64,000 nt of DNA from a virus. This document shows, piece by piece, positions 56,564-64,000 of this stretch (within the stretch, counting starts at the first letter, position 1; each line of letters starts with the position of its first letter). Below the pieces are notes generated by a model that saw nothing but the letters and a program-made list of their open reading frames with translations, had not been told where the DNA came from and made no database searches. The stretch is taken from positions 1 through 64,000 of the IMG/VR virus record IMGVR_UViG_3300037517_003820; one strand, written 5' to 3'. The translations under genes were made by a program, and so were the position numbers.

Positions 56564-56887
56564 CTATTCTTTATCTTTAGTCCACTTATGCCATCCACTG
56601 TGTGGCAAATAATTGCCGTTATCGTCTTTACGTTTGGGAAATAAAGTACCACCCTTTTTGTGTTGACCAAAGGCTAAAACTGCTCCACAATCAGAGCATC
56701 TTAATTCATAATAATCATTTCCATCAACATTTCTAACAACAAATTTAATATTAGTACTACCACACATTCCACACTTGGCTTCTCCAAAAATTTCTTGGAT
56801 TAAAGCAAGCTCTTTGAATATTTCTTTTTGTCCGCTGCCTTCTAATTCAAATTGTAATTTATCATTAGCTTTATATAGTACTTTCAT
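56564..56887 (-). CDS. Zinc-ribbon protein, function unknown (107 aa)
   Basis: 107 residues. The N-terminal strand-helix segment (DKLQFELEGSGQKEIFKELA) is followed by a zinc ribbon: CGMCGSTN near residue 39 and LRCSDCGA near residue 64. The C-terminus reads FGQHKKGGTLFPKRKDDNG and ends with a Trp-rich tail. The complete CxxC...CxxC set suggests a working zinc site, so nucleic-acid or protein binding is plausible. The gene is last in the - strand block, three bases after the preceding gene's stop. Its stop faces the + strand stop at 56560 across three bases. Confidence 0.7.
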   Translation of the reverse strand: MKVLYKANDKLQFELEGSGQKEIFKELALIQEIFGEAKCGMCGSTNIKFVVRNVDGNDYYELRCSDCGAVLAFGQHKKGGTLFPKRKDDNGNYLPHSGWHKWTKDKE

Positions 56888-56890
56888 AAA

Positions 56891-57619
56891 TTATTTCCAT
56901 TCGTTAGAGTAGCCTAAAATATCTTGTGGTATACTATCAATATTTTGTTGGTATTTTGATAATAATCTTATTATATCAACAGCGCTCTCGTGTGTCAAAC
57001 TATAAATATTCTTAGTTTCCATATTATTTTGTTCTAATAATTTGACAACATTAATATTTAATCTCTGAGCTAAAACATCTATGAAATTAATTTGTTGATT
57101 ACTAATCTTATTTACTGTGTTTTGATCAGGATGATCTTCTATATCTTTTGATAGCTCTTCGGCTGCTACTACTTTGCGTAATCTTAATGCTCTTCTTAAG
57201 GCTCTTCCTTCTGCTCTAGTTTCCGCAACTGCCACTGGATGATTGCGGTATATTTTGTCGCAGTTGCCCCAATAAACGTCTGCGGAGCCGTCCACAGACA
57301 CAATATTTAAACCGTTTAAGTCCTGAACGGTTGGATTTAAACAGTACGCTAGAGAGTGTATAACTGTTGCTCTTTTTTCATTTTCTGGACTAGGAGATTG
57401 AACAACCGAGCTTGTTGACGATATTAATCTACAATTTAGTACAGTTTCGAAAATACGTCTTAAACCATCAGTTGTTGGATTACCAGCAATCTTTTCGTCA
57501 TCCGATAAAAGTCCAAGAACATAATCTGTCCAATCTAAGTCAGCAATAGTTGGAATTTTCTTTTCAACGATATTATCTTCAGTAGTCTCAATCGTTTCGT
57601 TCTTATCTTTTTTAGCCAT
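56891..57619 (-). CDS. Possible ssDNA-annealing/recombination protein (242 aa)
   Basis: 242 residues. After a charged N-terminus, residues ~30-150 contain TTDGLRRIFETVLNCRLI, VIHSLAYCLNP and a striking helix HPVAVAETRAEGRALRRALR followed by KVVAAEEL. An E-T-(K/R)-A-x-G-R-A-L-R helix is characteristic of several phage ssDNA-annealing (Rad52/Erf-like) families, so such a role is suggested, not established. The C-terminal half (ISNQQINFIDVLAQRL) looks like the dimerising or SSB-interacting tail of such proteins. The start overlaps the upstream endonuclease gene by eight bases. Confidence 0.5.
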   Translation of the reverse strand: MAKKDKNETIETTEDNIVEKKIPTIADLDWTDYVLGLLSDDEKIAGNPTTDGLRRIFETVLNCRLISSTSSVVQSPSPENEKRATVIHSLAYCLNPTVQDLNGLNIVSVDGSADVYWGNCDKIYRNHPVAVAETRAEGRALRRALRLRKVVAAEELSKDIEDHPDQNTVNKISNQQINFIDVLAQRLNINVVKLLEQNNMETKNIYSLTHESAVDIIRLLSKYQQNIDSIPQDILGYSNEWK

Positions 57620-58424
57620 TGGTGTCCTTTATAGTAAATTTCTGTTGCCCAGAAATAAGGTTGGAATGATTTGTTTTTATAATTTGGACTATTTGATCAT
57701 AAATTAAGAAGGCGCGAGCATCAGAATAATCTTTGGTTTGTATGATCCTCAATAAATTCCATCCTTTACCAATTATTAGTCCTTCTTTTTTATTATCGTA
57801 ATTTTTATTTCTTTTTAATGATTCTTGGCCCCAAACAGGGGTGAAGTGAGACGGACCATCGACCTCTATCGCTAGGTTTATACTAGGAACGAACAGATCA
57901 ATCTGCAACCTCGTATTCACCAGAGTTTGTTCTTTATGAAATTCTACTTTATATCCGTCGTTTAATAGTCTTTTATGTAGATATTTTTCTAGTTTTGATC
58001 CCACTTTACTAGTGGCTCTGACCGCGGTATTAGCAGATTTAAGGATGTTCTCTTTTGTATTATCGTCTAAGTTTTCCCAATTTTGTTTAGCTTGAAGTTT
58101 TCTTTTTTGTATTTCATCATCTTCTAGATTTTCCCATGCATTCAATACGCCCATACCTATCTTTTGTTTTGTGTCTTGAGATCTTTCTTTACCTTTTGTC
58201 GGATGTGAGTGTTTACCAGTTTTTAGAGCATTTTTTTGAGCTTCGCTTTTATCTCGTATTTTAATATTTAATTTTTTAGCATCCCTCCTTATTCTATTAG
58301 CGTACGTATCATACATAACAGCTATATCTGCAAAACTTTTTCCCTGTTCAGAATATAGGGACAGAATTAAGTCTTTTTTGTCTTGGTCAGACAAATTATC
58401 ATAAGATGTGTTGTATTTTTTCAT
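57612..58424 (-). CDS. PD-(D/E)XK nuclease with NUMOD3-like repeats, homing-endonuclease type
   Basis: 270 residues. Residues ~10-60 form a helix-turn-helix-like segment (LILSLYSEQGKSFADIAVMY). Residues ~65-95 carry a NUMOD3-like DNA-binding motif (HSHPTKGKERSQDTKQKIG), typical of phage homing endonucleases. Residues ~145-255 form a Vsr/DUF559-like nuclease: LEKYLHKRLLNDGYKVEFHK, then IDLFVPSINLAIEVDGPSHF with catalytic-type Asp and E-x-D, then NYDNKKEGLIIGKGWNLLRI. This order fits a free-standing mobile nuclease. Overlaps of 8 and 26 bases with the neighbours show it is knitted into the operon. Specificity cannot be read. Confidence 0.7.
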   Translation of the reverse strand: MKKYNTSYDNLSDQDKKDLILSLYSEQGKSFADIAVMYDTYANRIRRDAKKLNIKIRDKSEAQKNALKTGKHSHPTKGKERSQDTKQKIGMGVLNAWENLEDDEIQKRKLQAKQNWENLDDNTKENILKSANTAVRATSKVGSKLEKYLHKRLLNDGYKVEFHKEQTLVNTRLQIDLFVPSINLAIEVDGPSHFTPVWGQESLKRNKNYDNKKEGLIIGKGWNLLRIIQTKDYSDARAFLIYDQIVQIIKTNHSNLISGQQKFTIKDTNG

Positions 58425-58857
58425 AATCGAAATGCTCCATAATATCTAATGGTTTTTTCCAACATATTTCATATATATCATATAGGTATTTGTTTGTTGT
58501 TACAAAATCCAACTTATTATCATAAATTTTTGACCATTCGCTATAAAAATTTTCTCTATTTTTAATCCAAGGCATATCATTACAATATAGTACCTTTTTA
58601 TCAATATTTGTAAAGTTTTTGCTAACTATAATTCCTATAAGATCGAACAGCCATAAATCTCCACTAAAAAATTTTGCATGACTTAGATGAAGAATTGGTA
58701 TGTTATATGTTATGATTTTATCACAAGTACTATTAAATATTACTATATTTTTATAGGGATTATTTTTTATCAATAGAGAAATTTGCTTTAATATACTATC
58801 ATAATAGTCTGTATTCTCTATCGTTGTAAGAAGAAAACCTAGGTTATTTTTTATCAC
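58399..58857 (-). CDS. Hypothetical protein of glycosyltransferase cluster (152 aa, GTG start)
   Basis: 152 residues, no recognised family. It has an alternating beta/alpha pattern (YKNIVIFNSTCDKII, IPILHLSHAKFFSGDLWLFD, KVLYCNDMPWIKN) suggestive of a Rossmann-like domain, and aromatic residues near the C-terminus. A GTG at 58857 is the likely start: it lies within the end of the upstream gene (14-base overlap), and no in-frame ATG occurs before residue ~94. It overlaps the nuclease gene downstream by 26 bases. A role linked to sugar transfer is inferred from its neighbours. Confidence 0.5.
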   Translation of the reverse strand: MIKNNLGFLLTTIENTDYYDSILKQISLLIKNNPYKNIVIFNSTCDKIITYNIPILHLSHAKFFSGDLWLFDLIGIIVSKNFTNIDKKVLYCNDMPWIKNRENFYSEWSKIYDNKLDFVTTNKYLYDIYEICWKKPLDIMEHFDYEKIQHIL

Positions 58858-59560
58858 TTAACAACACCTTTAAAAAATTAGAATACGATTGAAAATTTTT
58901 GCTGCTCTTAAATTTTTTGGGTTCTAATGACACAAGATCTTCCACTGTCAAAACTTTTGATCCACATGCCCAAGCTTCCGGAACATAGTCTTCTTCCAGT
59001 GCTAAATAGTATTCTGATTGTTGCAACAAAGACGCTTTATCTTTTTCGAGAAGCAATCCAAGGTTTTGTGGATGAATAATATTTTTATTGTTAAATAGTT
59101 TAATTGGAAGATTCGAAACGGGATAAAGGAATTGGTTTAATTCCATTGGTATAGACTCCATAGAGTCTAAGAAACTTATGATCTGATAATTCTTTTGCAC
59201 AGAACTATCTATATAAAAAATTTCATTATTCACTAATTTTGGTATAGATATAATTTTGTTTTTGGATTCACTTTTTTCTTTTTGTATTACTGCTATGATA
59301 TTTTTATTATAGGGTATATTTGAATGTGTATCATTGTATATAAAAATATTTACATCTTTACTAAATTCTAAAATAAATTGATTGATTTCATTATTTAGTA
59401 ACGAAGCAATAAAAATACAATCTGTAAATTGATATTTATAGTATATTTTATATAGTTGATTATCAATATTTGTAACTAATTTAGAACAAAAATCTAGTGA
59501 CGATAAAGCTATGTTATTAATAAACTTATCATTCTTTTGTTGTACTAGTAGTTTTATCAT
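58844..59560 (-). CDS. GT-B-like glycosyltransferase, degenerate (238 aa)
   Basis: 238 residues. The C-terminal region has the GT-B acceptor/donor-site pattern YYLALEEDYVPEAWACGSKV, in which E-x-x-x-x-x-A-x-A-C-G mirrors the donor-binding loop of GT4/GT1 enzymes. Beta strands such as NIFIYNDTHS and IIAVIQKEKSES precede it. It is shorter than typical GT-B proteins (350-400 residues), and the first half is not clearly a full Rossmann domain, so it may be reduced or inactive. It is coupled to the upstream gene by an ATGA overlap. Confidence 0.6.
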   Translation of the reverse strand: MIKLLVQQKNDKFINNIALSSLDFCSKLVTNIDNQLYKIYYKYQFTDCIFIASLLNNEINQFILEFSKDVNIFIYNDTHSNIPYNKNIIAVIQKEKSESKNKIISIPKLVNNEIFYIDSSVQKNYQIISFLDSMESIPMELNQFLYPVSNLPIKLFNNKNIIHPQNLGLLLEKDKASLLQQSEYYLALEEDYVPEAWACGSKVLTVEDLVSLEPKKFKSSKNFQSYSNFLKVLLSDKK

Positions 59561-60225
59561 ATAAATACTTTAGCCTTGCTTAGATCTTTAGAATTATTTA
59601 TTTTCATAACGTTATTTTTATTAAGATATATTTTTTCAAACTTGATATTATTCTGTAGTAGAAAATTTATGGTTTCGAACAGATACATTTGATCGAACAT
59701 TCCCGTGTCTTGATTTACTAAAATATCAATTGCTTCACTATTTAAATAAACAATCTCGGCCCAGGGTTGTTCCATATCAAAAAATAGATACTCCAAGTTA
59801 TTGGATATAGAAGAACCCACAGAAAAATTATGTTTAGGTTTATTTAGCATAAAAATTTTAGAATTATCTTGCAAATATGACTTGTGAATAGTCCCGTCTT
59901 TAAGTAAAAGTCCACTCGTAAATATTAATAAATTATTAGGTCTGTGTTTCTTAATATATAGAAGTAGATTATTGGCCTGATTAGTTAGTTCATATTTTTC
60001 GTTGATTAGATACTTTAAACTTCTATACCTATATAATTTAGACATAATATTTTCTGAATCAAATCCAATATTTATTGTAATAGATGCATTTCTAGATATT
60101 TTTTGAGCCTGCATAACTTGGTATTCTATAATACTTAGATTTTTTCTTAATGGAAGTAAACATTTGGAACCAACAGATTTCATCCCTTTTGTTATTTCTG
60201 GCGTAATAATAAGAATATCAATCAT
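59557..60225 (-). CDS. Nucleotidyltransferase-like (NTP_transferase fold) protein
   Basis: 222 residues. The N-terminus IDILIITPEITKGMKSVG followed by SKCLLPL resembles the nucleotide-binding signature of sugar-nucleotidyltransferases (G-x-x-S/T-K-x-L-L-P-L) in degraded form, with the P-loop-like Gly partly replaced. The Rossmann-like strands (ITINIGFD, NLLIFTSGLLLKDG) and the closing INNSKDLSKAKV (like I-N-T-P-x-D-L of GlmU/RmlA-type enzymes) agree. It probably makes or binds a sugar-nucleotide for the neighbouring transferases (inference). Confidence 0.55.
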   Translation of the reverse strand: MIDILIITPEITKGMKSVGSKCLLPLRKNLSIIEYQVMQAQKISRNASITINIGFDSENIMSKLYRYRSLKYLINEKYELTNQANNLLLYIKKHRPNNLLIFTSGLLLKDGTIHKSYLQDNSKIFMLNKPKHNFSVGSSISNNLEYLFFDMEQPWAEIVYLNSEAIDILVNQDTGMFDQMYLFETINFLLQNNIKFEKIYLNKNNVMKINNSKDLSKAKVFI

Positions 60226-60946
60226 AATTTATAGTTAATACATTAGGACTATTTTCTATTAAATAATCATTTTTAGATGATAAGTTTATATAGTTATTCA
60301 TATTAATAAATATACCATAAAACTGAGAGTCTATAGATGAACACTTATAATAGTGAGCTGGTTTTTGTTCTACATTAATTATATAGTTAATATTTTGAAT
60401 ACTATCATTTTCTACAACTTTAGTTAAACTATCATAATTTAATAACCATATAAGATTACCAACTTTATTTTTATTGGTCTCCAAAGCAATATGCAAAGAT
60501 CTTGGCCCAGAAATGTTCTCTAAAAAATTATGTACTTTATAATCTATATCAAATTTTAGATTAGATTTCAATAAGTCATATAGTTTATTACCATCGGCAT
60601 AACAAATAATAGTTATATATGACGGTTTAATAGATAGTCTATTTATAGAATCTACACATGATTCGAAACTGTCTTCCGTTTCTACTATTAGTCCAATCGA
60701 ATATTTTACTATATTTTGTTGTTTAACATATTCTTGCATATCCAAAGAACTTAGTTTATCAATATGCTCATTATATATTTTTTTACTAAAACCATATCTA
60801 CAATTATAGTTTTTAATTATATTATATCCCTGATAGGTTTCTATATTTTTATATTCTTGAACAATATTTGGTATATTAAATACACATGGTTTATCTGAGG
60901 TTGTTGGTTGTGCAAAATAGCAGTCCTTGCATATGGTGTTGATCAT
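60218..60946 (-). CDS. GT-A-like protein with N-terminal Cys cluster
   Basis: 242 residues. Residues 1-55 have a Cys set (CKDCYFA, CVFN, YNCRYGF) of a kind found in large phages next to glycosyltransferases, possibly metal-binding. Residues ~80-240 follow a GT-A-like order: YSIGLIVETEDSFESCVDSI, then YITIICYADGNKL, and a later LIWLLNYDSL in place of the canonical DxD site. The absence of a clear DxD makes catalysis doubtful. Overlaps of 4 and 8 bases link it to its neighbours. Confidence 0.5.
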   Translation of the reverse strand: MINTICKDCYFAQPTTSDKPCVFNIPNIVQEYKNIETYQGYNIIKNYNCRYGFSKKIYNEHIDKLSSLDMQEYVKQQNIVKYSIGLIVETEDSFESCVDSINRLSIKPSYITIICYADGNKLYDLLKSNLKFDIDYKVHNFLENISGPRSLHIALETNKNKVGNLIWLLNYDSLTKVVENDSIQNINYIINVEQKPAHYYKCSSIDSQFYGIFINMNNYINLSSKNDYLIENSPNVLTINYD

Positions 60947-61350
60947 AGTTCTTTTCTCTCGAAAACGATGGTTATAAAAGTGTTGGTAATATCTAAATCG
61001 ATCATATCAAATAATGCAAAATCCATAAAAGTATATAATGATTCGACTGAAATAAGGCTCTGCTTATTTGCAAAGAAATTGAGAAAACTATCATTGGATA
61101 TAGCGCTCTTTATGTATTGTTGAGCTATGCTTTTGGCATTGCTTATAATGATACTCAACCTACCACTCTGTCTAAGTTTCTCCAAAAGAATCCTAATAAT
61201 AACCTGATGATCGCTTTCTTTAAGATATTCTAATATATCTATTGTTATAGAATCACAAGAATGATTAACTATAGAATTTAGATTATTTATATGTACATGA
61301 GAACCGTCTTCTTTTGATGGATCTATCACTATGGTTATATTACGTTTCAT
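60943..61350 (-). CDS. Methyltransferase-like fragment (135 aa)
   Basis: 135 residues. ITIDILEYLKESDHQVIIRI followed by LRQSGRLSIIISNAKSIAQ resembles the second half of class I SAM methyltransferases (the 'D-x-L-E-H-L ... L-k-p-G-G-x-L' segment), followed by helices and a closing strand TNTFITIVFERK. The glycine-rich SAM-binding motif I that should lie upstream is absent, and the N-terminus is too short for it. It could be a truncated or non-catalytic relic, or a partner subunit. An 11-base overlap with the upstream gene and a 4-base overlap downstream suggest it is still maintained. Confidence 0.4.
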   Translation of the reverse strand: MKRNITIVIDPSKEDGSHVHINNLNSIVNHSCDSITIDILEYLKESDHQVIIRILLEKLRQSGRLSIIISNAKSIAQQYIKSAISNDSFLNFFANKQSLISVESLYTFMDFALFDMIDLDITNTFITIVFERKEL

Positions 61351-62194
61351 ATTTAAATACTCTTTGTGAAATTTTAGAATATAAATCTGTCATATTACTA
61401 TAAAATGTGTTTAATGAATAATGTTCTGTTATATAATTTTTACTTGATTCTATTATGTGTTGTAAATTATCCCAATTATTAAGAGTATTATTAATATCAT
61501 TAATAATAGAATTATAATTATCTATATAGGATATATTAGATATATTTTTATCTATTAGTAAAGATGATGAGAACACCCATGTTCCGCAAGATGCGCTTAG
61601 AATTGTATCATATATATTATGAGGGCTAATACAAATCTTATAAAAAGATATGTTTTTAATTGGATCACTATTACTATTCGTAATCAGATCACAATTAATG
61701 TAATTATTTATATGTTGGTATAATCTATTGATTCCATCATTATTTTCAAAATTTAAAATACATACGTTTTTTTCTTTAGATACTATATCCGATTTTGGAA
61801 CACCATAAGACATAGTGAGAGTTTCGTTTGTGTCTGGTAGCGCCCAAAGAGATCTTATCTTATCGTTAAAAAATACCCTATAAGTATTATCTAGTTTTTT
61901 ATGTAGTATAATACGATCTTCTTTTTTAAGATGTGTCGGTGGACTATCCATAAACAATATGAGCGTGTTAACATGGTATGCCAATGATAACTTATTTATT
62001 ATTTGAGAATAATTTAGAGGATTATCAGCGATAATAAAAGAAAATGGTTGATTTGCTTCATAAATAAAGTTGGCATCCCTATGCTGCTCCAGAATATTGG
62101 AAAATAAATTCTTATTTCCAAGATAGTAAACAGTACTGTGTTTTCTGTTTAATGTATTGACAATAATATTTGTGATATCTAAATTATTGAGCAT
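61340..62194 (-). CDS. Putative GT-B-like glycosyltransferase (284 aa)
   Basis: 284 residues, alternating beta and alpha segments (STVYYLGNKNLFSNI, HVNTLILFMDSPP, KNVCILNFENNDGI, ISFYKICISPHNIYDTILSA). A final helix resembles the C-terminal helix of GT-B enzymes, YITEHYSLNTFYSNMTDLYS (compare the 'Y-S-x-x-x-x-x-x-x-x-Y' end of GT4). The donor-site E-x7-E is not evident; SASCGTWVFSSSLL occupies the place usually holding 'A-C-G-x-P-V'. Remote or degenerate GT-B is the best guess. Confidence 0.5.
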   Translation of the reverse strand: MLNNLDITNIIVNTLNRKHSTVYYLGNKNLFSNILEQHRDANFIYEANQPFSFIIADNPLNYSQIINKLSLAYHVNTLILFMDSPPTHLKKEDRIILHKKLDNTYRVFFNDKIRSLWALPDTNETLTMSYGVPKSDIVSKEKNVCILNFENNDGINRLYQHINNYINCDLITNSNSDPIKNISFYKICISPHNIYDTILSASCGTWVFSSSLLIDKNISNISYIDNYNSIINDINNTLNNWDNLQHIIESSKNYITEHYSLNTFYSNMTDLYSKISQRVFKYET

Positions 62195-63158
62195 GAGTTT
62201 CTAGTATTTCTTGAATATTATCTTTGGGAATTATATTAGTATATGCAATATCTTTTATATTAGAATCGTTTAAGCTAGATACACTTCCGTTCTTATTAAG
62301 ATCAAGTTGATTCCACCAAATATGATTATTAACAGATATATTAATGATGGGTCTATTCAACTTATTAGCAAATGGCGTTTGAATATTATCGCTTAATGAA
62401 AGAAAAATATCTCCAGTATTATGTGCTGTGATTACATTAGAAATAGTATTATCTATTGGAACAATAACTATATTAGTAATACTATAATTAATTTCAAATA
62501 AATTATACATATCTTTTATATATTTATTATATGTCTCTAGCGTTTGCTGAGATATATTACATATATACAAAATTAAACAAGTATTACTATTGTCCTCGAA
62601 AGTTTTTATGAAATTGATAATAACATCTTTAACAATATATTCTGGTAAATTATCAATAATAGTATAATATTTTTTATATTTTGAATATATTCCTAAGTTA
62701 TATTTACCTATATTATTTTGTGAATAAAATCTATGATTTATTGTATATGTTAGTTCTTTTTTATTTTTAATATCAATATTATCTAGTATGAATTTAGTAG
62801 TATTATTACTATACAAATAATTTATTTTTTCATCTAATATAGCATATTTTTGTTTTTGCTCATAAGATGGCATTATATTATGTGTTATTGGCCAAAATAT
62901 ATGATATGGTATTTTTGATGTGTAACAGTAATTCAAAATCGAGACATTCTGTATAATAACATCAAATGAATTTATCTGTTTATTTTCTGTTATTTCTAAT
63001 ATATCTGTAAATTTTTTATCTTTTATTGTTTTTGTTCCATCGAATACTGGTCTACTAACTACATCTAATCCCATATCATATAAATTACATAGTAAATTTA
63101 TAGATTCGTATCCTATACTATTTGATAATCTATATGGTGCAATATATAATATTTTCAT
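62184..63158 (-). CDS. Putative GT-B glycosyltransferase (324 aa)
   Basis: 324 residues. The N-terminus MKILYIAPYRLSNSIGYESI fits a GT4-type first strand and Gly loop. Then follow VVSRPVFDG, FDVIIQNVSILNYCY, YHIFWPITH and a second Rossmann domain (NTCLILYICNIS, TNIVIVPIDNTISNVITAHNTGDIFLSLS). The 'D-I-F-L-S-L-S-x-x' strand resembles the donor-site strand of GT4 enzymes, but the usual E-G-F-G is replaced. It overlaps both neighbours (4 and 11 bases), so it is co-translated with them. Confidence 0.6.
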   Translation of the reverse strand: MKILYIAPYRLSNSIGYESINLLCNLYDMGLDVVSRPVFDGTKTIKDKKFTDILEITENKQINSFDVIIQNVSILNYCYTSKIPYHIFWPITHNIMPSYEQKQKYAILDEKINYLYSNNTTKFILDNIDIKNKKELTYTINHRFYSQNNIGKYNLGIYSKYKKYYTIIDNLPEYIVKDVIINFIKTFEDNSNTCLILYICNISQQTLETYNKYIKDMYNLFEINYSITNIVIVPIDNTISNVITAHNTGDIFLSLSDNIQTPFANKLNRPIINISVNNHIWWNQLDLNKNGSVSSLNDSNIKDIAYTNIIPKDNIQEILETHAQ

Positions 63159-64000
63159 GTGTTATTTTTTAGATGTGCGTATTGAATAAAGTCTTCTTCG
63201 AATTTATGATTTGTTTTTCTTATATCTTCGGATCTATTATTGTTATCTATCATAACATTTATATAATCATATATATTATTAATATCATATGCGGATATTT
63301 GGGTTGGAGAATTATAGCTAAATCCATAATCAGCGTTTTGTAGCATATTCAAAAATTTAAATGAAGATAATAAATCTGCATTTCTTACATAATTATTACA
63401 AAGATTTGCTAATACGCTAAAATTATTTTTATTACCATCCGACTGGGTTTTATCGGCTTTATTTAAGATAGTTAATGGTACGTTCCAGTCTGCTCTATAT
63501 TCCAGATTATCAAAATAGTTTTCCCATACTTTGGATATATCATCCCAATTATAATATTTTTCTGTTAGTTGTCTTATTTTTAATCTTTCTGTATTTCTAA
63601 TCGGTATTGGTTTGGCTATTTGCTTGAGTATAATACCAATTAGATCTTTGTTATTTGGATATACACGAATTGCTTTTGTTTCTAACTCTTTGAAATAAGA
63701 ACTAGGATTAACTTTGAACGCCTGTAATTTTTCTATAATGTCAACCATTGCACTATAATCTACGGTAGCAATAGGTATCCCACACGCGCCTGCTTCAACT
63801 TGTGGCATACCAAAACCTTCACAAATAGCATATTGTACATAAAGATCAAACAGATTGTATATTTCACTTAATTGAGTATCTGAAACACCATTTGATACAG
63901 ATGGAAACTGACAGGTTTTATTTAGGCATTTTGAACACACTTTTAATGGACCACTAAAAACACAAGCCTCAGTATTCTGACAAGTTTTGCATAGATATGT
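63155..64000 (-). CDS. GT4-type glycosyltransferase with Cys insertion, 5' end outside window
   Basis: The frame is open to the right edge: 20 further codons lie upstream of GTG 63940 (TYLCKTCQNTEACVF...), so that GTG is internal and the gene is truncated by the window. The visible part starts with a Cys-rich stretch (CKTC, ACVF, VCSKC, KTC) that may bind zinc. It continues with GVSDTQLSEIYNLFDLYVQY and the GT4 donor-site motif CEGFGMPQVEAGACGIPIAT, the clearest glycosyltransferase signature of the island. A ~100-residue helical tail follows. The E-x7-E pair (EGFGMPQVE) is intact, so activity is likely. Confidence 0.8.
   Translation of the reverse strand, partial: TYLCKTCQNTEACVFSGPLKVCSKCLNKTCQFPSVSNGVSDTQLSEIYNLFDLYVQYAICEGFGMPQVEAGACGIPIATVDYSAMVDIIEKLQAFKVNPSSYFKELETKAIRVYPNNKDLIGIILKQIAKPIPIRNTERLKIRQLTEKYYNWDDISKVWENYFDNLEYRADWNVPLTILNKADKTQSDGNKNNFSVLANLCNNYVRNADLLSSFKFLNMLQNADYGFSYNSPTQISAYDINNIYDYINVMIDNNNRSEDIRKTNHKFEEDFIQYAHLKNNT

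Noticed and set aside
63938-63940. GTG at 63940 as the start of the last - strand gene
   Set aside because: The frame stays open for 20 more codons to the window edge and continues a Cys-rich motif, so the gene is truncated by the edge.
1-64000. tRNA genes, integrase, attachment sites or insertion sequences
   Set aside because: Intergenic gaps are too small and none showed a cloverleaf or transposase; apart from the nuclease no mobile element was recognised.

Overview
This window is a block of late (virion) genes from an AT-rich tailed bacteriophage of the Caudoviricetes, followed by a converging block of glycosyltransferase-type genes. No bacterial housekeeping gene, rRNA or tRNA is visible. 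Phage identity rests on three things: gene order (neck-type genes, tail tube, tail chaperones, a giant tape measure, baseplate and fibre genes), a 4746-residue tape-measure protein with a TP901-type core, and dense packing with ATGA start/stop overlaps. The standard bacterial code fits, since TAA, TAG and TGA all end genes. No sheath gene is seen next to the tube gene, so a long non-contractile (siphovirus-like) tail is the simplest reading; a sheath outside the window cannot be excluded. The host is unknown.

Layout. Positions 1-5039 (+): the end of an unidentified gene, two adhesin-like proteins (a proprotein-convertase P-type domain; a Pro/Thr stalk carrying a seven-repeat propeller), then small coupled genes in the head-tail connector position. 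Positions 5104-8605 (+): tail tube, a 49-residue small gene and three putative tail-assembly chaperones, closed by a strong hairpin terminator at 8636-8676. Positions 8703-22943 (+): the tape measure, with a HAD-phosphatase-like segment and an HELTH zincin-like segment embedded in it and repeated VPAL/PGE modules around them. Positions 22950-40885 (+): fibre and adhesin genes. These include a formylglycine-generating-enzyme (FGE/C-type-lectin fold) domain whose two halves are in swapped order, a paralogue with two FN3-like domains, an array of about 18 Cys-containing 'NWP...SGSF...CxDC' modules split over four consecutive ORFs, and a second stalk-plus-propeller protein. Positions 40914-56560 (+): three large baseplate-type proteins (653, 1958 and 2600 residues).

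Positions 56564-64000 (-): eleven tightly overlapping genes. The outer ones are GT-B and GT-A-like glycosyltransferases, a nucleotidyltransferase-like protein and a methyltransferase-like fragment. Nearest the junction are a PD-(D/E)XK/NUMOD3-like endonuclease, a possible DNA-annealing protein and a zinc-ribbon protein. The last gene runs off the right edge. The two blocks converge with three bases between their stop codons.

Working together, the + strand genes build a very long tail with an unusually diverse set of receptor-binding modules, while the - strand sugar genes plausibly decorate the virion or alter host surface glycans (inference). The most unusual items are the permuted FGE-like domain, the enzyme-like cargo in the tape measure and the split multi-module array.
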